Shown: positions 34,496-43,848 of the stretch, one piece after another
How the letters are laid out: every line of letters begins with the position of its first letter
How positions within the stretch are numbered: position 1 is the stretch's first letter
Assembly (NCBI GenBank): GCA_007833815.1
Contig: CP033464.1
Coordinates: 3,776,001-3,840,000 of the forward strand
Source: Brevibacillus laterosporus
Lineage (GTDB): Bacteria > Bacillota > Bacilli > Brevibacillales > Brevibacillaceae
DNA length: 64,000 bases
Reading direction: 5' to 3'
Notes under the pieces: generated by a model
What the model was told of the DNA's origin: nothing
Seen by the model: only the letters and a program-made list of their open reading frames with translations
Database searches by the model: none
Made by a program: the position numbers and the translations under genes

Positions 34496-36256
34496 TCATT
34501 CTATGACTTGAGCTAACTCCGTGAAGATGACACCCAATGCAAAGGCTCCCGCGTCTGGATAGCCGAGGCTTCTTTCACCAACCGTTCCTGCCCGGCCCAT
34601 TCTAGCGACAAGGGACTCCGTATGCTTCGCCCCTTGTACCGCGGCTTGGGCAGCTTTGACAGATGCTGTCTTGATATCATCGCCCGCTTTGGCGCTTTGC
34701 TCCCAAGAATCGGAAAATGGGGCAAGAGCGTCAATCAAAGTCTTATCGCCGACCACCGCTCCTCTTCCAAAGGATCTTTCTCCCGTGTCTTGGATACCTT
34801 TGACAACGGCCTTCATCATGCCAGCGAAATCTGCGACGGATAATTCGGTCTTGTCTCCGGCAAATTTACTTGCAGCTCGGAATGCCGATCCCCAGATAGG
34901 TCCGGAAGCCCCACCACAATGCTCCATAATGACCAAAGAGCACGCAGTCAGAAAGTCCTCTATATTTGCTGCATTGTGTTCAGTAATTTCCCGCCACTCA
35001 TTTTTCAATTGTTTGAAGCCTTTTGCCACGCTCATGCCAAAATCTCCATCGCCCGCATGAGAATCCAATTCACAGAAAGGAACTTCATTCTCTATAATAA
35101 CTTCACTCATCTTATCAATCAGATATATCAGATTGTTTAACGAGAATGTATTCTTATCAATCGTTGCATATTTCTTATCCGTCTCGCATCGATAAGATAC
35201 AGCTCGATTCTCTTGCGAATCGAATGCTGCTTCTTCAACACACAGCGGTGTGAACGGTTGGGTAACTTGAAGCGCAGGAGTATCGCAGGTTGCCTCCAAA
35301 TAATGTTTTAATTGATTGTCTAATTTAATAATCGACACGGAAGCCCCTTCCATGTCTATGCTTGTCATGTAGTTGCCGACGAATACTTTAAAGATGGACA
35401 CGTTGCTGTTGTTGATTTCTCGAACAACCGCGTTTGCCAACAAATACAATTCTTGCAGCGGAGATCCACCGAATCCGTTAATCAAAACGCCGATTTCTTG
35501 TTGTGAATCGTCGCTTATTTTCATATCGCGGAACAAATCCGTTACCATTTTCTTTGCCAGCTCATTGGCGGATACAATCTTTTCTCTGCGGATTCCGGGC
35601 TCGCCGTGAATACCTACACCATACTCGATCTCATCCTCATTCAGTTCGAAAGTAGGCGTCCCTTTAGCCGGAACCGTACAAGACGTAAGCGCAAAACCAA
35701 TGCTTCTTGTATTATCTATTGCCTTCTGAACAATTTCCTTTACTTCTCTTAATTCTTTTCCCTCTTCCGCGGCAGCACCGGCAATCTTATGAACGAATAC
35801 GGTTCCGGCAACTCCCCTTCTTCCTACCGTGTACAGACTGTCTTCCACCGCGATATCGTCATCGACTTTGACATAATCGACAAGCAACCCGTCTTCGCCT
35901 GCAAGATGTGCCGCGTTTTTAAAATTCATAATATCTCCGCTGTAATTTTTGATGATCAACAATGTGCCTTTTTTACTAGCGGAAGCTTTGATCGCTTGAT
36001 AAATCTGAATCTGAGATGGGGAAGCAAATACATCCCCGCAGACCGCAACATCTAACATCCCTTTCCCGACAAATCCGGCATGTGCAGGTTCGTGTCCGCT
36101 TCCGCCGCCGCTAATAAGCGTTACTTTGTTTTGTTGGATTTGCTTTTTCTTAATAATCTTATATTTACTGTTAAACTCCAGATCCGGATGTGCAAGTACG
36201 ATCCCGCTACACATTTCTCTTACCAGCGTCTCCGGCTTATTTATAATTTTCTTCAC
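34496..36256 (-). CDS. Dihydroxyacetone kinase, DhaK-DhaL fusion (ATP-dependent type)
   Basis: Phosphorylates dihydroxyacetone to DHAP, the second step of oxidative glycerol use. 586 residues from a GTG at 36254-36256, where the usual family start (KKIINKPETLVREM) lies; AAGGGTGAG upstream sits in the end of gldA, one base from its stop, so the pair is coupled. The N-terminal DhaK part (1-330) has SGGGSGHEPAHAG and the substrate-binding His in GIHGEPG near 218. The C-terminal DhaL part (about 380-586) has the Mg-ATP Asp cluster D-S-H-A-G-D-G-D-F-G near 400 and CGGASGPIWG near 450. The covalent fusion is the architecture of ATP-dependent (Citrobacter/yeast-type) enzymes rather than the PTS-dependent DhaKLM complex, and no dhaM is present. 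Confidence 0.95.
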   Translation of the reverse strand: MKKIINKPETLVREMCSGIVLAHPDLEFNSKYKIIKKKQIQQNKVTLISGGGSGHEPAHAGFVGKGMLDVAVCGDVFASPSQIQIYQAIKASASKKGTLLIIKNYSGDIMNFKNAAHLAGEDGLLVDYVKVDDDIAVEDSLYTVGRRGVAGTVFVHKIAGAAAEEGKELREVKEIVQKAIDNTRSIGFALTSCTVPAKGTPTFELNEDEIEYGVGIHGEPGIRREKIVSANELAKKMVTDLFRDMKISDDSQQEIGVLINGFGGSPLQELYLLANAVVREINNSNVSIFKVFVGNYMTSIDMEGASVSIIKLDNQLKHYLEATCDTPALQVTQPFTPLCVEEAAFDSQENRAVSYRCETDKKYATIDKNTFSLNNLIYLIDKMSEVIIENEVPFCELDSHAGDGDFGMSVAKGFKQLKNEWREITEHNAANIEDFLTACSLVIMEHCGGASGPIWGSAFRAASKFAGDKTELSVADFAGMMKAVVKGIQDTGERSFGRGAVVGDKTLIDALAPFSDSWEQSAKAGDDIKTASVKAAQAAVQGAKHTESLVARMGRAGTVGERSLGYPDAGAFALGVIFTELAQVIE

Positions 36257-36257
36257 A

Positions 36258-37391
36258 TTACTCACCCTTTTTCTTAAATTCCTGTCCAATTAGATCTGCT
36301 ACCATAATAGCAGCTACTACATCTTCTTCACTCACCGGAAAAGGCATGGAATGAATAGACTCTTCCAGTATACAGGCTTTCTGGGCGACATTCAGCAACT
36401 CTAGTCTGGTGACATTCGTTACGCCGATATCGGAGAGACACACCGGAAGACCTACACTTACACAGAAACTCAATACCTCGTTTATTTCATCCGTACTTGC
36501 ATTTTCAAGGACTAATTGAACAAGCGTAGTAAATGCAACTTTCTCACCATGATAATACGAATGGGTTCCTTCCAACGCGGTTAAGCCATTGTGAATGGCG
36601 TGTGCAGCTGCCAGACCGCCGCTTTCAAACCCTAAACCCGACAAAAGGATGTTCGTTTCGATAATATTTTCAAGCGCTGGAGTAACGACATTGGAATCAC
36701 AGGATATTTTAGCTGTAAGGCCGTCTTCAAGGAGCGTTTCATAGCAAAGCTTGGCAAGGGCAAGAGCTGCTTTCGTTCCTATAGCTGGCTGACCGACTCC
36801 ACCATTTGCTCCGCAAGGCAGTCCTGCATTCACATGGGAATAAGAGTTGGCGGTTGCTCTCGCCTCAAAGTAAGTAGAAAGCGCATCCCCCATGCCTGCT
36901 ACAAGAAAGCGTGTAGGCGCATTGGCAATAACGTTCGTATCAACCAACACTACACTTGGACTTTGTTTAAAATAGGCATAATCATCAAACTCTCCCTCCT
37001 GAGAATAAAGAACCGCAGAATGGCTTGTCGGTGCGTCCGTCGCTGCAATTGTCGGCACAATAATTAACGCATCGCCCTCTGCTACACACTTCGCGGTATC
37101 TATCGCTTTACCTCCACCTAATCCAATGATGCAAGGACAAGCATGTTCCTTAGCAAGCTGTTGCAATCTATGCACTTCGCTCCGGGAACACTCTCCATTG
37201 AAACCGCTCTCAATTATAGTTACTCCAAATTGTACCATGGTATGTTCCAGTTTCTCTTTTACACGTGTTACGTCATCTTTATGAGCAATAAGAAGAGCCG
37301 AATCACCAAATGTCTTGATGAAATACCCCAGATTTACTATTTCATTTTTACCCTGAACATATTTGGATGGACTAATAAAAGCTTTTCTCAT
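36258..37391 (-). CDS. gldA: Glycerol dehydrogenase (NAD, iron/zinc alcohol dehydrogenase family)
   Basis: Oxidises glycerol to dihydroxyacetone, feeding the kinase encoded directly downstream. 377 residues from the ATG at 37389-37391, behind GAGGAGG with normal spacing; the frame is open 12 codons further but has no ribosome site there. NAD-binding GLGGGKAIDTAK near 85-96 and metal ligands Asp in AGMGDALS (about 169), His in AHAIHNGLT (about 267) and His in THSYYHGEK (about 280) are all present. First gene of a two-gene operon. The upstream intergenic region contains paired repeats that probably bind the divergently encoded AraC-type regulator. Confidence 0.95.
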   Translation of the reverse strand: MRKAFISPSKYVQGKNEIVNLGYFIKTFGDSALLIAHKDDVTRVKEKLEHTMVQFGVTIIESGFNGECSRSEVHRLQQLAKEHACPCIIGLGGGKAIDTAKCVAEGDALIIVPTIAATDAPTSHSAVLYSQEGEFDDYAYFKQSPSVVLVDTNVIANAPTRFLVAGMGDALSTYFEARATANSYSHVNAGLPCGANGGVGQPAIGTKAALALAKLCYETLLEDGLTAKISCDSNVVTPALENIIETNILLSGLGFESGGLAAAHAIHNGLTALEGTHSYYHGEKVAFTTLVQLVLENASTDEINEVLSFCVSVGLPVCLSDIGVTNVTRLELLNVAQKACILEESIHSMPFPVSEEDVVAAIMVADLIGQEFKKKGE

Positions 37392-37429
37392 GTGAGTAAT
37401 CCTCCTCTGTACTATTTGTATTCCCATTC

Positions 37430-37458
37430 ATTATAGATCCATCTTCTACAAATATCAT
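37430..37458 (-). promoter_or_regulatory. Putative gldA-dhaKL promoter
   Basis: On the minus strand a perfect TATAAT (37430-37435) is preceded at 17 bp by a poor -35 (ATGATA, 37453-37458). A weak -35 fits an activator-dependent promoter. Confidence 0.5.
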
Positions 37459-37493
37459 TGAACTATTCACTCCAAATAAAGCTCTTTCTCATC

Positions 37494-37540
37494 GTATTAT
37501 CTTTTCCTGCAAGCAGAAAAATGGTATTATCTTGTCCTGC
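37494..37540. promoter_or_regulatory. Direct repeats, probable AraC-type regulator binding sites
   Basis: GTATTATCTTTTCCTGC (37494-37510) and GTATTATCTTGTCCTGC (37524-37540): 17 bp with one mismatch, offset by 30 bp, close to three helical turns. They lie between the divergent gldA and pocR-like promoters; the second repeat overlaps the -35 of the regulator gene. Binding by the adjacent regulator is inference. Confidence 0.6.
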
Positions 37541-37562
37541 CATCCGATTATTATGCTATAAT
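37532..37562 (+). promoter_or_regulatory. Putative promoter of the PocR-AraC regulator gene
   Basis: TTGTCC (37532-37537) and TATAAT (37557-37562), spacing 19 bp, 25 bp before the start codon. The -35 lies in the second direct repeat, suggesting autoregulation. Confidence 0.55.
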
Positions 37563-37587
37563 AAGTTACAAAAGGAGAATTGATCAC

Positions 37588-38601
37588 ATGACCTTGCATT
37601 TCAAATTGGACAAAATTATGGATCTGGAAAAGTGGCAGAAGCTGCAGGACTCTCTCTCCCTGGTGACTAAAATGGCCATTATAACAACCGACTACAAAGG
37701 CGTGCCGGTAACGCAGCACAGCCAATGCCAGAGCTTCTGTCAGGCGATACGAAAAGACGGCCCATTGTCCGAATACTGCCAGAAATGTGATGCAAGAGGC
37801 GGTCTTGAGGCTGTGCGACTGAATCAACCCTATATCTACCTTTGCCATTTTAATATTATTGATATTGCCATCCCTATTATTGTCCATAATCAGTACATTG
37901 GGGCTATTATGGCGGGACAGGTAAAATTGCGCGATAATCCGATGGAGCTCGAACAAATTGTAACTCGGCCAACAAATGCCGATACCCATAAAAAGTTCCT
38001 CGACTTGGAACAAGACTATGCTTCTCTCCCAGTTCTGTCCTATGACGAAATAACAACCATTTCTGAAATGCTGTATCATTTATGCAATTATATTGTGGAA
38101 GAGGCTATAAATAAAAATTCAATGATCGATATGTACCGTCATGCGTTAACAACGGACCAGCCTGTTTTTGATTCTATTGCCGAGCACTCGTACCGCAATA
38201 TTCAAACCATAAAAAAAGAGCTGGAAAATACACTTATTGATAGCCAGATCATAAAAATGTCTAACCATAAAAGGATTTCTTCCAACACCATTCTTCAACC
38301 GGCTTTTGATTATATCTATGCTCACAAAAATGAAAACATCAAATTAACGGACATGGCCGATATTTGCCATGTAAGCCCAAGCTATTTCAGTCGTATGTTC
38401 ACGAAGGAAACCGGGGAGAATTTTTCCGTGTTCATTCCACGCTTGAAGATGGAGTGGGCCAAACAAATTCTAGAGACAACCGATCTGTCCATCTCTCAAG
38501 TCAGCAACGAATTGGGATTCAGCGAACCTAGCTACTTTATCAAAACGTTCAAAAAATTTGAACGGATAACGCCTGCCGTCTATCGTAATATTTATCAGTA
38601 A
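37588..38601 (+). CDS. PocR sensor-AraC family transcriptional regulator
   Basis: 337 residues; ATG behind AAAGGAG. The N-terminal half (about 10-165) is a PocR-type ligand-sensing domain with the conserved Cys set (CQSFCQAIRKDG, then EYCQKC) and YLCHF; this domain family senses small diols or hydrocarbons and is found in regulators of glycerol and propanediol use. The C-terminal 100 residues are two AraC helix-turn-helix units (LTDMADICHVSPSYFSRMF; ISQVSNELGFSEPSYFIKTF). It is divergent from gldA-dhaKL and separated by paired repeats, so it very likely activates that operon in response to glycerol or dihydroxyacetone. The ligand is inferred from context. Confidence 0.9.
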   Translation: MTLHFKLDKIMDLEKWQKLQDSLSLVTKMAIITTDYKGVPVTQHSQCQSFCQAIRKDGPLSEYCQKCDARGGLEAVRLNQPYIYLCHFNIIDIAIPIIVHNQYIGAIMAGQVKLRDNPMELEQIVTRPTNADTHKKFLDLEQDYASLPVLSYDEITTISEMLYHLCNYIVEEAINKNSMIDMYRHALTTDQPVFDSIAEHSYRNIQTIKKELENTLIDSQIIKMSNHKRISSNTILQPAFDYIYAHKNENIKLTDMADICHVSPSYFSRMFTKETGENFSVFIPRLKMEWAKQILETTDLSISQVSNELGFSEPSYFIKTFKKFERITPAVYRNIYQ

Positions 38602-38613
38602 TAGGGGGATGAG

Positions 38614-38790
38614 TTAGGGAATAAATTTCTTCACATAGAGTTCACCGTTCCATTCATCCGGCAATGGTTCTTCTTTGTCGAAATGACATTTAAACCAATT
38701 TCTGAGTTCCCAGTATCTAATCCATTTAGGAAGAGGCTTGAATTGAATACTTTTTCGAGACAGCAACTCAGATTCCTTTGCCAGGCTCTA
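38614..38790 (-). pseudogene. C-terminal gene remnant, unidentified
   Basis: About 57 minus-strand codons (from SLAKESELLSRKSIQF to ELYVKKFIP) end in a TAA at 38614-38616. A stop lies in frame just upstream, and there is no start or ribosome binding site. Composition (Trp/Lys/Glu-rich, natural codon use) looks like real protein, but I recognise no family. It lies between the AraC regulator and the BASS gene. Confidence 0.3.
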
Positions 38791-38845
38791 GCTAAGGATT
38801 AAAACAAGTATTTCATATGGATCAGATGTAAAAACGTCCAGTTCA

Positions 38846-38898
38846 TAGAAAAAGAGCCTGATTTACCCCTTTTTTGGGCACCAATCAGCTCTTTTCTC
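38846..38898 (-). terminator. Terminator of the GntR-BASS operon
   Basis: AAAAGAGC-TGATT pairs with AATCAGGCTCTTTTT on the minus strand; the stem ends in a T-run shortly after the transporter stop codon. Confidence 0.75.
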
Positions 38899-38907
38899 TT
38901 TATTATT

Positions 38908-39855
38908 TTACTCTCTATCAGCTACATTCTTCTCCTTCATTCTACTAAAAATTGATGCCAATACAGAGCCTGAAATATTGTGCCAGACACTAAAAATAGC
39001 ACTTGGAACTGCTGCTAAGGGAGAAAAATGTGCCGTTGCAATCGCGACTCCTAGACCCGAATTCTGCATACCTACTTCCATGGCAACTGCTTTTTGCTTA
39101 GCTAGATCCATTCCACATAGACGAGCAAATAAGAATCCCAACAGAAAACCAAGTACGTTATGTAGCACCACAACAGCAAAAATCATTACACCTGCCGAAG
39201 CTAGTTTAGCCTGGTTCCCTGCAACTACGCCGCAGATGATCATTACAATTGCCACTACGGAAACCAATGGCAATGCTTTCACGCTTGCGGCTGCCTGTTT
39301 TCCAAAAAATTTTTTCACTAAAAACCCCAAGGCTAACGGAATGATAACCACTTGAATAATAGAATAAAATAAGGACCAGATATTAATATCTACCCATTTA
39401 CTTGCCAACAGTAAAATTAAAAACGGTGTAACGATAGGAGCAAGTAGTGTTGAGACAGAAGCGATTGCTACAGCAAGAGCCACATCCCCTCTTGATAAAA
39501 AGACCATCACATTGGAGGCAGTGCCGCTTGGACAGCACCCTACCAAAATTACTCCAACTGCAATTTCTGGCGGCAAATCTAAGAAATAAGCTAATAAAAA
39601 TGCCAATAGTGGCATCACAAGATAATGCCCAACAACGCCCAATGCAACATCTTTTGGACGACGAAACACTTCTTTAAAGTCAGAAGCAGATATGGTTAAA
39701 CCCATGCCAAACATCACGATTCCTAGCAACGGAATAACATAAGCTCCAATCCATTTAAAATGCTCTGGATATACATACGCAATAACGGAAAATAACAGTA
39801 CCCACACTGTAAATGTCTTCCCTGCAAAAGAACTGATTTTCTCCACAACTCCCAT
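38908..39855 (-). CDS. Bile acid:sodium symporter (BASS) family transporter, YocS-like
   Basis: 315 residues, ATG behind GGGAGG. About nine or ten hydrophobic helices; typical BASS signatures are GVILVGCCPSGTASNVMVFLSRGDVALAV (near 100-128, sodium-site region) and the later EVGMQNSGLGVAIAT. Bacterial members carry organic anions, including pantoate-type acids as well as bile acids, so the name does not fix the substrate. It lies 34 nt downstream of a GntR/FCD regulator gene in the same direction, and the two are probably an operon in which the regulator senses the imported compound or a product of it. Confidence 0.88.
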   Translation of the reverse strand: MGVVEKISSFAGKTFTVWVLLFSVIAYVYPEHFKWIGAYVIPLLGIVMFGMGLTISASDFKEVFRRPKDVALGVVGHYLVMPLLAFLLAYFLDLPPEIAVGVILVGCCPSGTASNVMVFLSRGDVALAVAIASVSTLLAPIVTPFLILLLASKWVDINIWSLFYSIIQVVIIPLALGFLVKKFFGKQAAASVKALPLVSVVAIVMIICGVVAGNQAKLASAGVMIFAVVVLHNVLGFLLGFLFARLCGMDLAKQKAVAMEVGMQNSGLGVAIATAHFSPLAAVPSAIFSVWHNISGSVLASIFSRMKEKNVADRE

Positions 39856-39889
39856 AATAAAGCCTCCCTGTTGTCTCTATCTGTATTTT

Positions 39890-40555
39890 CTACATGAGTT
39901 CATATAGCTCACGCATGGGTCTGAGGATATTTTGTTTAATACTTGTTTCAAGTTTTTCTTGATTCCCAGTTCGTAACGCCTGAATAATGTGCTCATGTTC
40001 ATCAACGGAAGCTACATTCATCGCATAAGTTTGCTTTAAAAACACATATTTAAACCGGCGAATATGATTTTGTAACGAAATATGAAACGACGTCAAATAT
40101 GGATTGTCAGCTACATCCGTGATCAAATTGTGAAATTGCTCGTCATACTCCATCGCTTGATAAGGCTCTCCTCTACGGATCGCCTCTGCAAATTTTGCAT
40201 TCCATTCTTGTAACTGTTCAATATGTTGAGGCACGAAATGTACGGAAGCAAAATCAGCTGCCAAGGCATGTAACGTAGCAAGCGTCGGATATACTTTTAA
40301 GATATCTTCCTTCTCAATATGGGTGACTCTGGTATCTTTTCCTGGTTGCATCTGAACTAAACCCTGTACTTCTAGTAATTGCAAAGCTTCTCTGACAGGT
40401 GTCCTACTCACGCTCAACGCTTCAGCCAGCTGGACGTCTACCAATTTTTCACCCGGCTTTAGTGTTCCATCTATAATCCATCTCCGAATGTGAGAGAAGG
40501 CACGATCTTTGGCTGACACTCGAATAGGAGCTACATAATTTCTAGGAATTGGCAT
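39890..40555 (-). CDS. GntR family regulator, FadR/FCD subfamily
   Basis: 221 residues from the ATG at 40553-40555 behind AGGAGGG; the frame is open 15 codons further without a ribosome site. An N-terminal winged helix (about 12-75; LAEALSVSRTPVREALQLLE) is followed by an all-helical FCD ligand domain (about 85-215) with metal/ligand residues in EYDEQFHNLI and DEHEHII. Such proteins usually repress and are released by a small carboxylate. Cotranscribed with the BASS transporter, which is its likely target. Confidence 0.9.
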   Translation of the reverse strand: MPIPRNYVAPIRVSAKDRAFSHIRRWIIDGTLKPGEKLVDVQLAEALSVSRTPVREALQLLEVQGLVQMQPGKDTRVTHIEKEDILKVYPTLATLHALAADFASVHFVPQHIEQLQEWNAKFAEAIRRGEPYQAMEYDEQFHNLITDVADNPYLTSFHISLQNHIRRFKYVFLKQTYAMNVASVDEHEHIIQALRTGNQEKLETSIKQNILRPMRELYELM

Positions 40556-40632
40556 GTCTTCCCTCCTTTTCAATATGTAATATATCGCATACACCCTCAA
40601 AGTTCAACGGAATTTTCAATCTATTTATACTT

Positions 40633-40684
40633 CCAAATTATACAAAAGGACCATAGTTGGATTTTACATTCCAACCATGATCCT
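40633..40684 (-). terminator. Terminator of the nrdIEF operon
   Basis: AAAGGA-CCATAGTTGGA pairs with TCCAACCATGATCCTTTT across a short loop; on the minus strand a T-run (CCTTTTG) follows. It lies about 50 nt past the nrdF stop codon. Confidence 0.7.
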
Positions 40685-40737
40685 TTTCGTTAGCTTCCAT
40701 TTGCACGTATTTGGCCTAGTTCGCCATTTAAATGCTC

Positions 40738-41733
40738 TTACTCACAAGATGTGTCTTTTACACGTTGGTTCAAGAAATCAAAATCTTGATCATGCAACGG
40801 CTCCACTTTCCCTTTTTGATAGCCACTTCCCTTTGTGGAGAAGAAATCATGCGTACTCGTTTCTGTACGAATACCGTTTAACACAACAGGATGAACTTCT
40901 TCTTCTTCAAATAGTTGTTCTAATCCCAGGTTCATGAGAGCTTTGTTAGCATTATAACGAATATATTTTTTCACTTCATGTGTCAGACCAATTGAATCAT
41001 ACAGCGTTTCTGTATACTCTAATTCATTTTTGTATAGGGATTGAAGAAGCTCATCAACAAACTGGGTTGCGTGATGTTGTTCATCTTCTGTTAATCTAGC
41101 ATAAACTTCTTGTGCTAATAACCCAACAAACACACCATGCACACTCTCATCACGAATAATCAGCTTGATAATCTCTCCGCTGGCAACCATTTTCCCTTGA
41201 CCAGCTAAAAATAACGGATAGAAGAAACCAGAATAAAACAGGAAGCTTTCTAAGAAGACAGACGCTACCATCGCTTTATATAAGCTCATATCATCGCCAT
41301 CTTTGATATTTCTGTAGATATCATCAATAACTGCTGTTTTATATTGCAAATGTTTATCTTCTTTTACCCATTGAAAAATTTCGTGAATCCGCTCTGAACT
41401 TGCTACTGTTGTAAAAATAGTGCTATAGCTCTTAGCATGAATCTCTTCCATCGCCGCCTGGAAAATCAGAATTGCTTTCTTTTGTTTTTCTTTAACATGC
41501 TGTGCAATCATCGGCATGCCAACATTTCCTTGCTCGGTATCAAGCAACGTTAATCCACCTAATACCTTCATATACGTATCACGTTCATTCTCAGTTAAGT
41601 TCGTCCATGATTTTAGATCCTTCGAAATCGGAATCTCTGTATCTAACCAGAACTGGGATGTATTTTGCGTCCATAACATCTCCGTATACTGGGTTTCCGG
41701 TTCATTCCAGTTCACTGCTTCGAATTTAGACAT
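40738..41733 (-). CDS. nrdF: Class Ib ribonucleotide reductase, beta subunit
   Basis: Radical-generating small subunit (dimanganese or diiron with tyrosyl radical) of the aerobic, B12-independent class Ib enzyme. 331 residues from the second of two in-frame ATGs (41731-41733), because GAGGAG lies 8 nt before it but only 1 nt before the first. Metal ligands are seen in LLDTEQ, AAMEEIHAKSYS (Glu, His and the radical Tyr), FLESFLF and IRDESVHG. 15 nt downstream of nrdE and overlapping nothing. Last gene of the operon; no nrdH glutaredoxin is encoded here. Confidence 0.96.
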   Translation of the reverse strand: MSKFEAVNWNEPETQYTEMLWTQNTSQFWLDTEIPISKDLKSWTNLTENERDTYMKVLGGLTLLDTEQGNVGMPMIAQHVKEKQKKAILIFQAAMEEIHAKSYSTIFTTVASSERIHEIFQWVKEDKHLQYKTAVIDDIYRNIKDGDDMSLYKAMVASVFLESFLFYSGFFYPLFLAGQGKMVASGEIIKLIIRDESVHGVFVGLLAQEVYARLTEDEQHHATQFVDELLQSLYKNELEYTETLYDSIGLTHEVKKYIRYNANKALMNLGLEQLFEEEEVHPVVLNGIRTETSTHDFFSTKGSGYQKGKVEPLHDQDFDFLNQRVKDTSCE

Positions 41734-41748
41734 TGCCATGCTCCTCTC

Positions 41749-43848
41749 TTATACGCTGCAACTAACGCATTCCTCGATGGTTTTTTTCTTCGTACGAGTA
41801 TAATACAGCGTCTTCAAGCCTTTTTTCTGAGCATAGATATAATACATAGCCAAATCTCGTGTGGTCGCATCATCTTTTACATACAGAATGGTAGAAATCG
41901 CTTGATCAATATGCACTTGTACTTCTGCAACGAGATCGATGACATTGAACATGTTCATATCATACGCCTCTTTATAGTAGAAGAAATTCTCATCATCTAA
42001 GAATGGCATCGGGTAAATGGTTTTGGAATCACCATATTCGCGCTCCTCAATACGTTGCGTGATCGGTGCAATAGACGCCGTTGAAGATTGCAGGTATGAG
42101 ATGGAACCCGTAGGAGCAATCGCTAATCGATACGCATGATAGAGTCCGTAGGTTTGTACCTCATCTTGCAAACGGGCCCAATCTTCCTTCGTTGGAATGT
42201 GGTGGCCTTCGAACAACTGTTGAATTTTTTCATTTTTTGGTGAGTAATCATGTTGTTGATAACGTTCAAAATAAGCACCAGATGCATATTCACTACGCTC
42301 AAAGTCTACAAAAGTAATTCCGCGCTCTTTTGCAATAAGCATAGATCGTTCTAGCGAATAAAAATTCAAGATCATGAAGAATGTACGTACAAAATCAATA
42401 GCTTCCTTTGATTCATAAGAGATTTTATTTTTAGCAAGATATCCGTGTAGATTCATGGCTCCTAAGCCAACAGAATGAAGCTCGCGATTTGCTTTTGCCA
42501 CAGATGGAACAATAGAAATATTTGTACGGTCAGTAACTTCGGTAAGAGCATCCATTGCTAAATGAATCGTTTCTCGCATTCTCTTATTGCTCATTACATT
42601 TACTATGTTAAGCGAGCCTAAGTTACAAGAGATATCTCGATTAATAACATCGTCTACTCCATAATCATTAATGTTGGAAACTTCACTAAGCTGAGCTATT
42701 TCGCTACACAGATTAGAGAATTTAACTCGTCCGATCTCTTTTAATGCGTGATATTCATTAGCATTATCGACATACATAATATATGGATAACCAGACTCCA
42801 TCTGGATTTGAGCCAATTTCATTATCAGATCTCGTGCTCCGATTTTTTTCTTGCGGACACGTGGGTTATTAACCAACTCTTCATACATGATACCCATATC
42901 CATATCGTCTAGATGCTCACCATACTCTCGGAACACCGTGTGTGGATAGAACAAGTACATGTCTTTATCTTTTTCTACCAAGTCAAAGAATTTATTAGGA
43001 GCAACAACGCCAAGTGACAAGGTTTTAATCCTGATTTTCTCATCGCTGTTGATTTTTTTCGTATCTAAGAATTCTTGAATATCTGCATGGAAAATATTGA
43101 GATAAACAACACCACTACCATCGCGTTGACCTAGTTGGTTCGCGTATGAGAACGCATCTTCAAACAGCTTCATGACAGGAAGAACCCCACTTGCCTTACC
43201 GTCTAATCCTTTGATCTGTTCTCCTGCTGCACGGATTTTGCTTAGATTTAAACTCACTCCGCCACCAATTTTGCTAAGTTGTAAGGCTGAATTGATAGAG
43301 AAACCAATCGAATTCATAGAATCATCTACCTCAAGTAAGAAACAGCTAACCAGTTCTCCACGTCTTTTCTTACCTGCATTTAAGAAGGTAGGAGTAGCTG
43401 GCTGATATTCTTGCGAGATTAATAGATCTGCATATTGTAGAGCTTTTTCGCTGTCTCCCTTTGCTAGAAATAGAGCAACTACAGCTATCCGATCCTCATA
43501 ACGTTCAAGGAATTTGCTTTCATCATTTGTTTTCATCGCATAGTTATGATAGAACTTGAATGCGCTCATAAAGGAAGGGAAACGGAATTTTTTATCATAT
43601 ACGTAGCGATAGACTCGTTCGATATCAGCGAATTCATAGCCTTCAAACACTTCAGCCTCATAATAGTCATTTTCAATCAAATAATTAATTTTCTCACGTA
43701 GGTTATGGAAAAAGACCGTATTCTGATTTACATAATCAACGAAATAGCTCTTCGCAGCCTCTAAATCTTTATGAAACTGAAATTTCCCGTCTTTCTTCAC
43801 CATAATTTCGTTGTTCAACGTGATCCATTGTGGTAGTTGCGTGGACAA
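41749..43848 (-). CDS. nrdE: Class Ib ribonucleotide reductase, alpha (catalytic) subunit
   Basis: Reduces ribonucleoside diphosphates to deoxy forms. 699 residues, normal for NrdE. The start is a TTG at 43846-43848 with an AGGAGGT site at good distance; it lies inside the 3' end of nrdI in another frame, giving an 80-nt overlap. Seen: Cys in ELVSCFLLEVDDSMNSI, the loop NLCSEI with the active Cys, SCNLGSLN, the PTGSISYLQSSTASIAPI signature near 590 and the C-terminal ECVSCSV redox cysteine pair. There is no N-terminal ATP-cone, as expected for class Ib. Expression is predicted to be governed by the cobalamin riboswitch ahead of nrdI. Confidence 0.96.
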   Translation of the reverse strand: MSTQLPQWITLNNEIMVKKDGKFQFHKDLEAAKSYFVDYVNQNTVFFHNLREKINYLIENDYYEAEVFEGYEFADIERVYRYVYDKKFRFPSFMSAFKFYHNYAMKTNDESKFLERYEDRIAVVALFLAKGDSEKALQYADLLISQEYQPATPTFLNAGKKRRGELVSCFLLEVDDSMNSIGFSINSALQLSKIGGGVSLNLSKIRAAGEQIKGLDGKASGVLPVMKLFEDAFSYANQLGQRDGSGVVYLNIFHADIQEFLDTKKINSDEKIRIKTLSLGVVAPNKFFDLVEKDKDMYLFYPHTVFREYGEHLDDMDMGIMYEELVNNPRVRKKKIGARDLIMKLAQIQMESGYPYIMYVDNANEYHALKEIGRVKFSNLCSEIAQLSEVSNINDYGVDDVINRDISCNLGSLNIVNVMSNKRMRETIHLAMDALTEVTDRTNISIVPSVAKANRELHSVGLGAMNLHGYLAKNKISYESKEAIDFVRTFFMILNFYSLERSMLIAKERGITFVDFERSEYASGAYFERYQQHDYSPKNEKIQQLFEGHHIPTKEDWARLQDEVQTYGLYHAYRLAIAPTGSISYLQSSTASIAPITQRIEEREYGDSKTIYPMPFLDDENFFYYKEAYDMNMFNVIDLVAEVQVHIDQAISTILYVKDDATTRDLAMYYIYAQKKGLKTLYYTRTKKKTIEECVSCSV

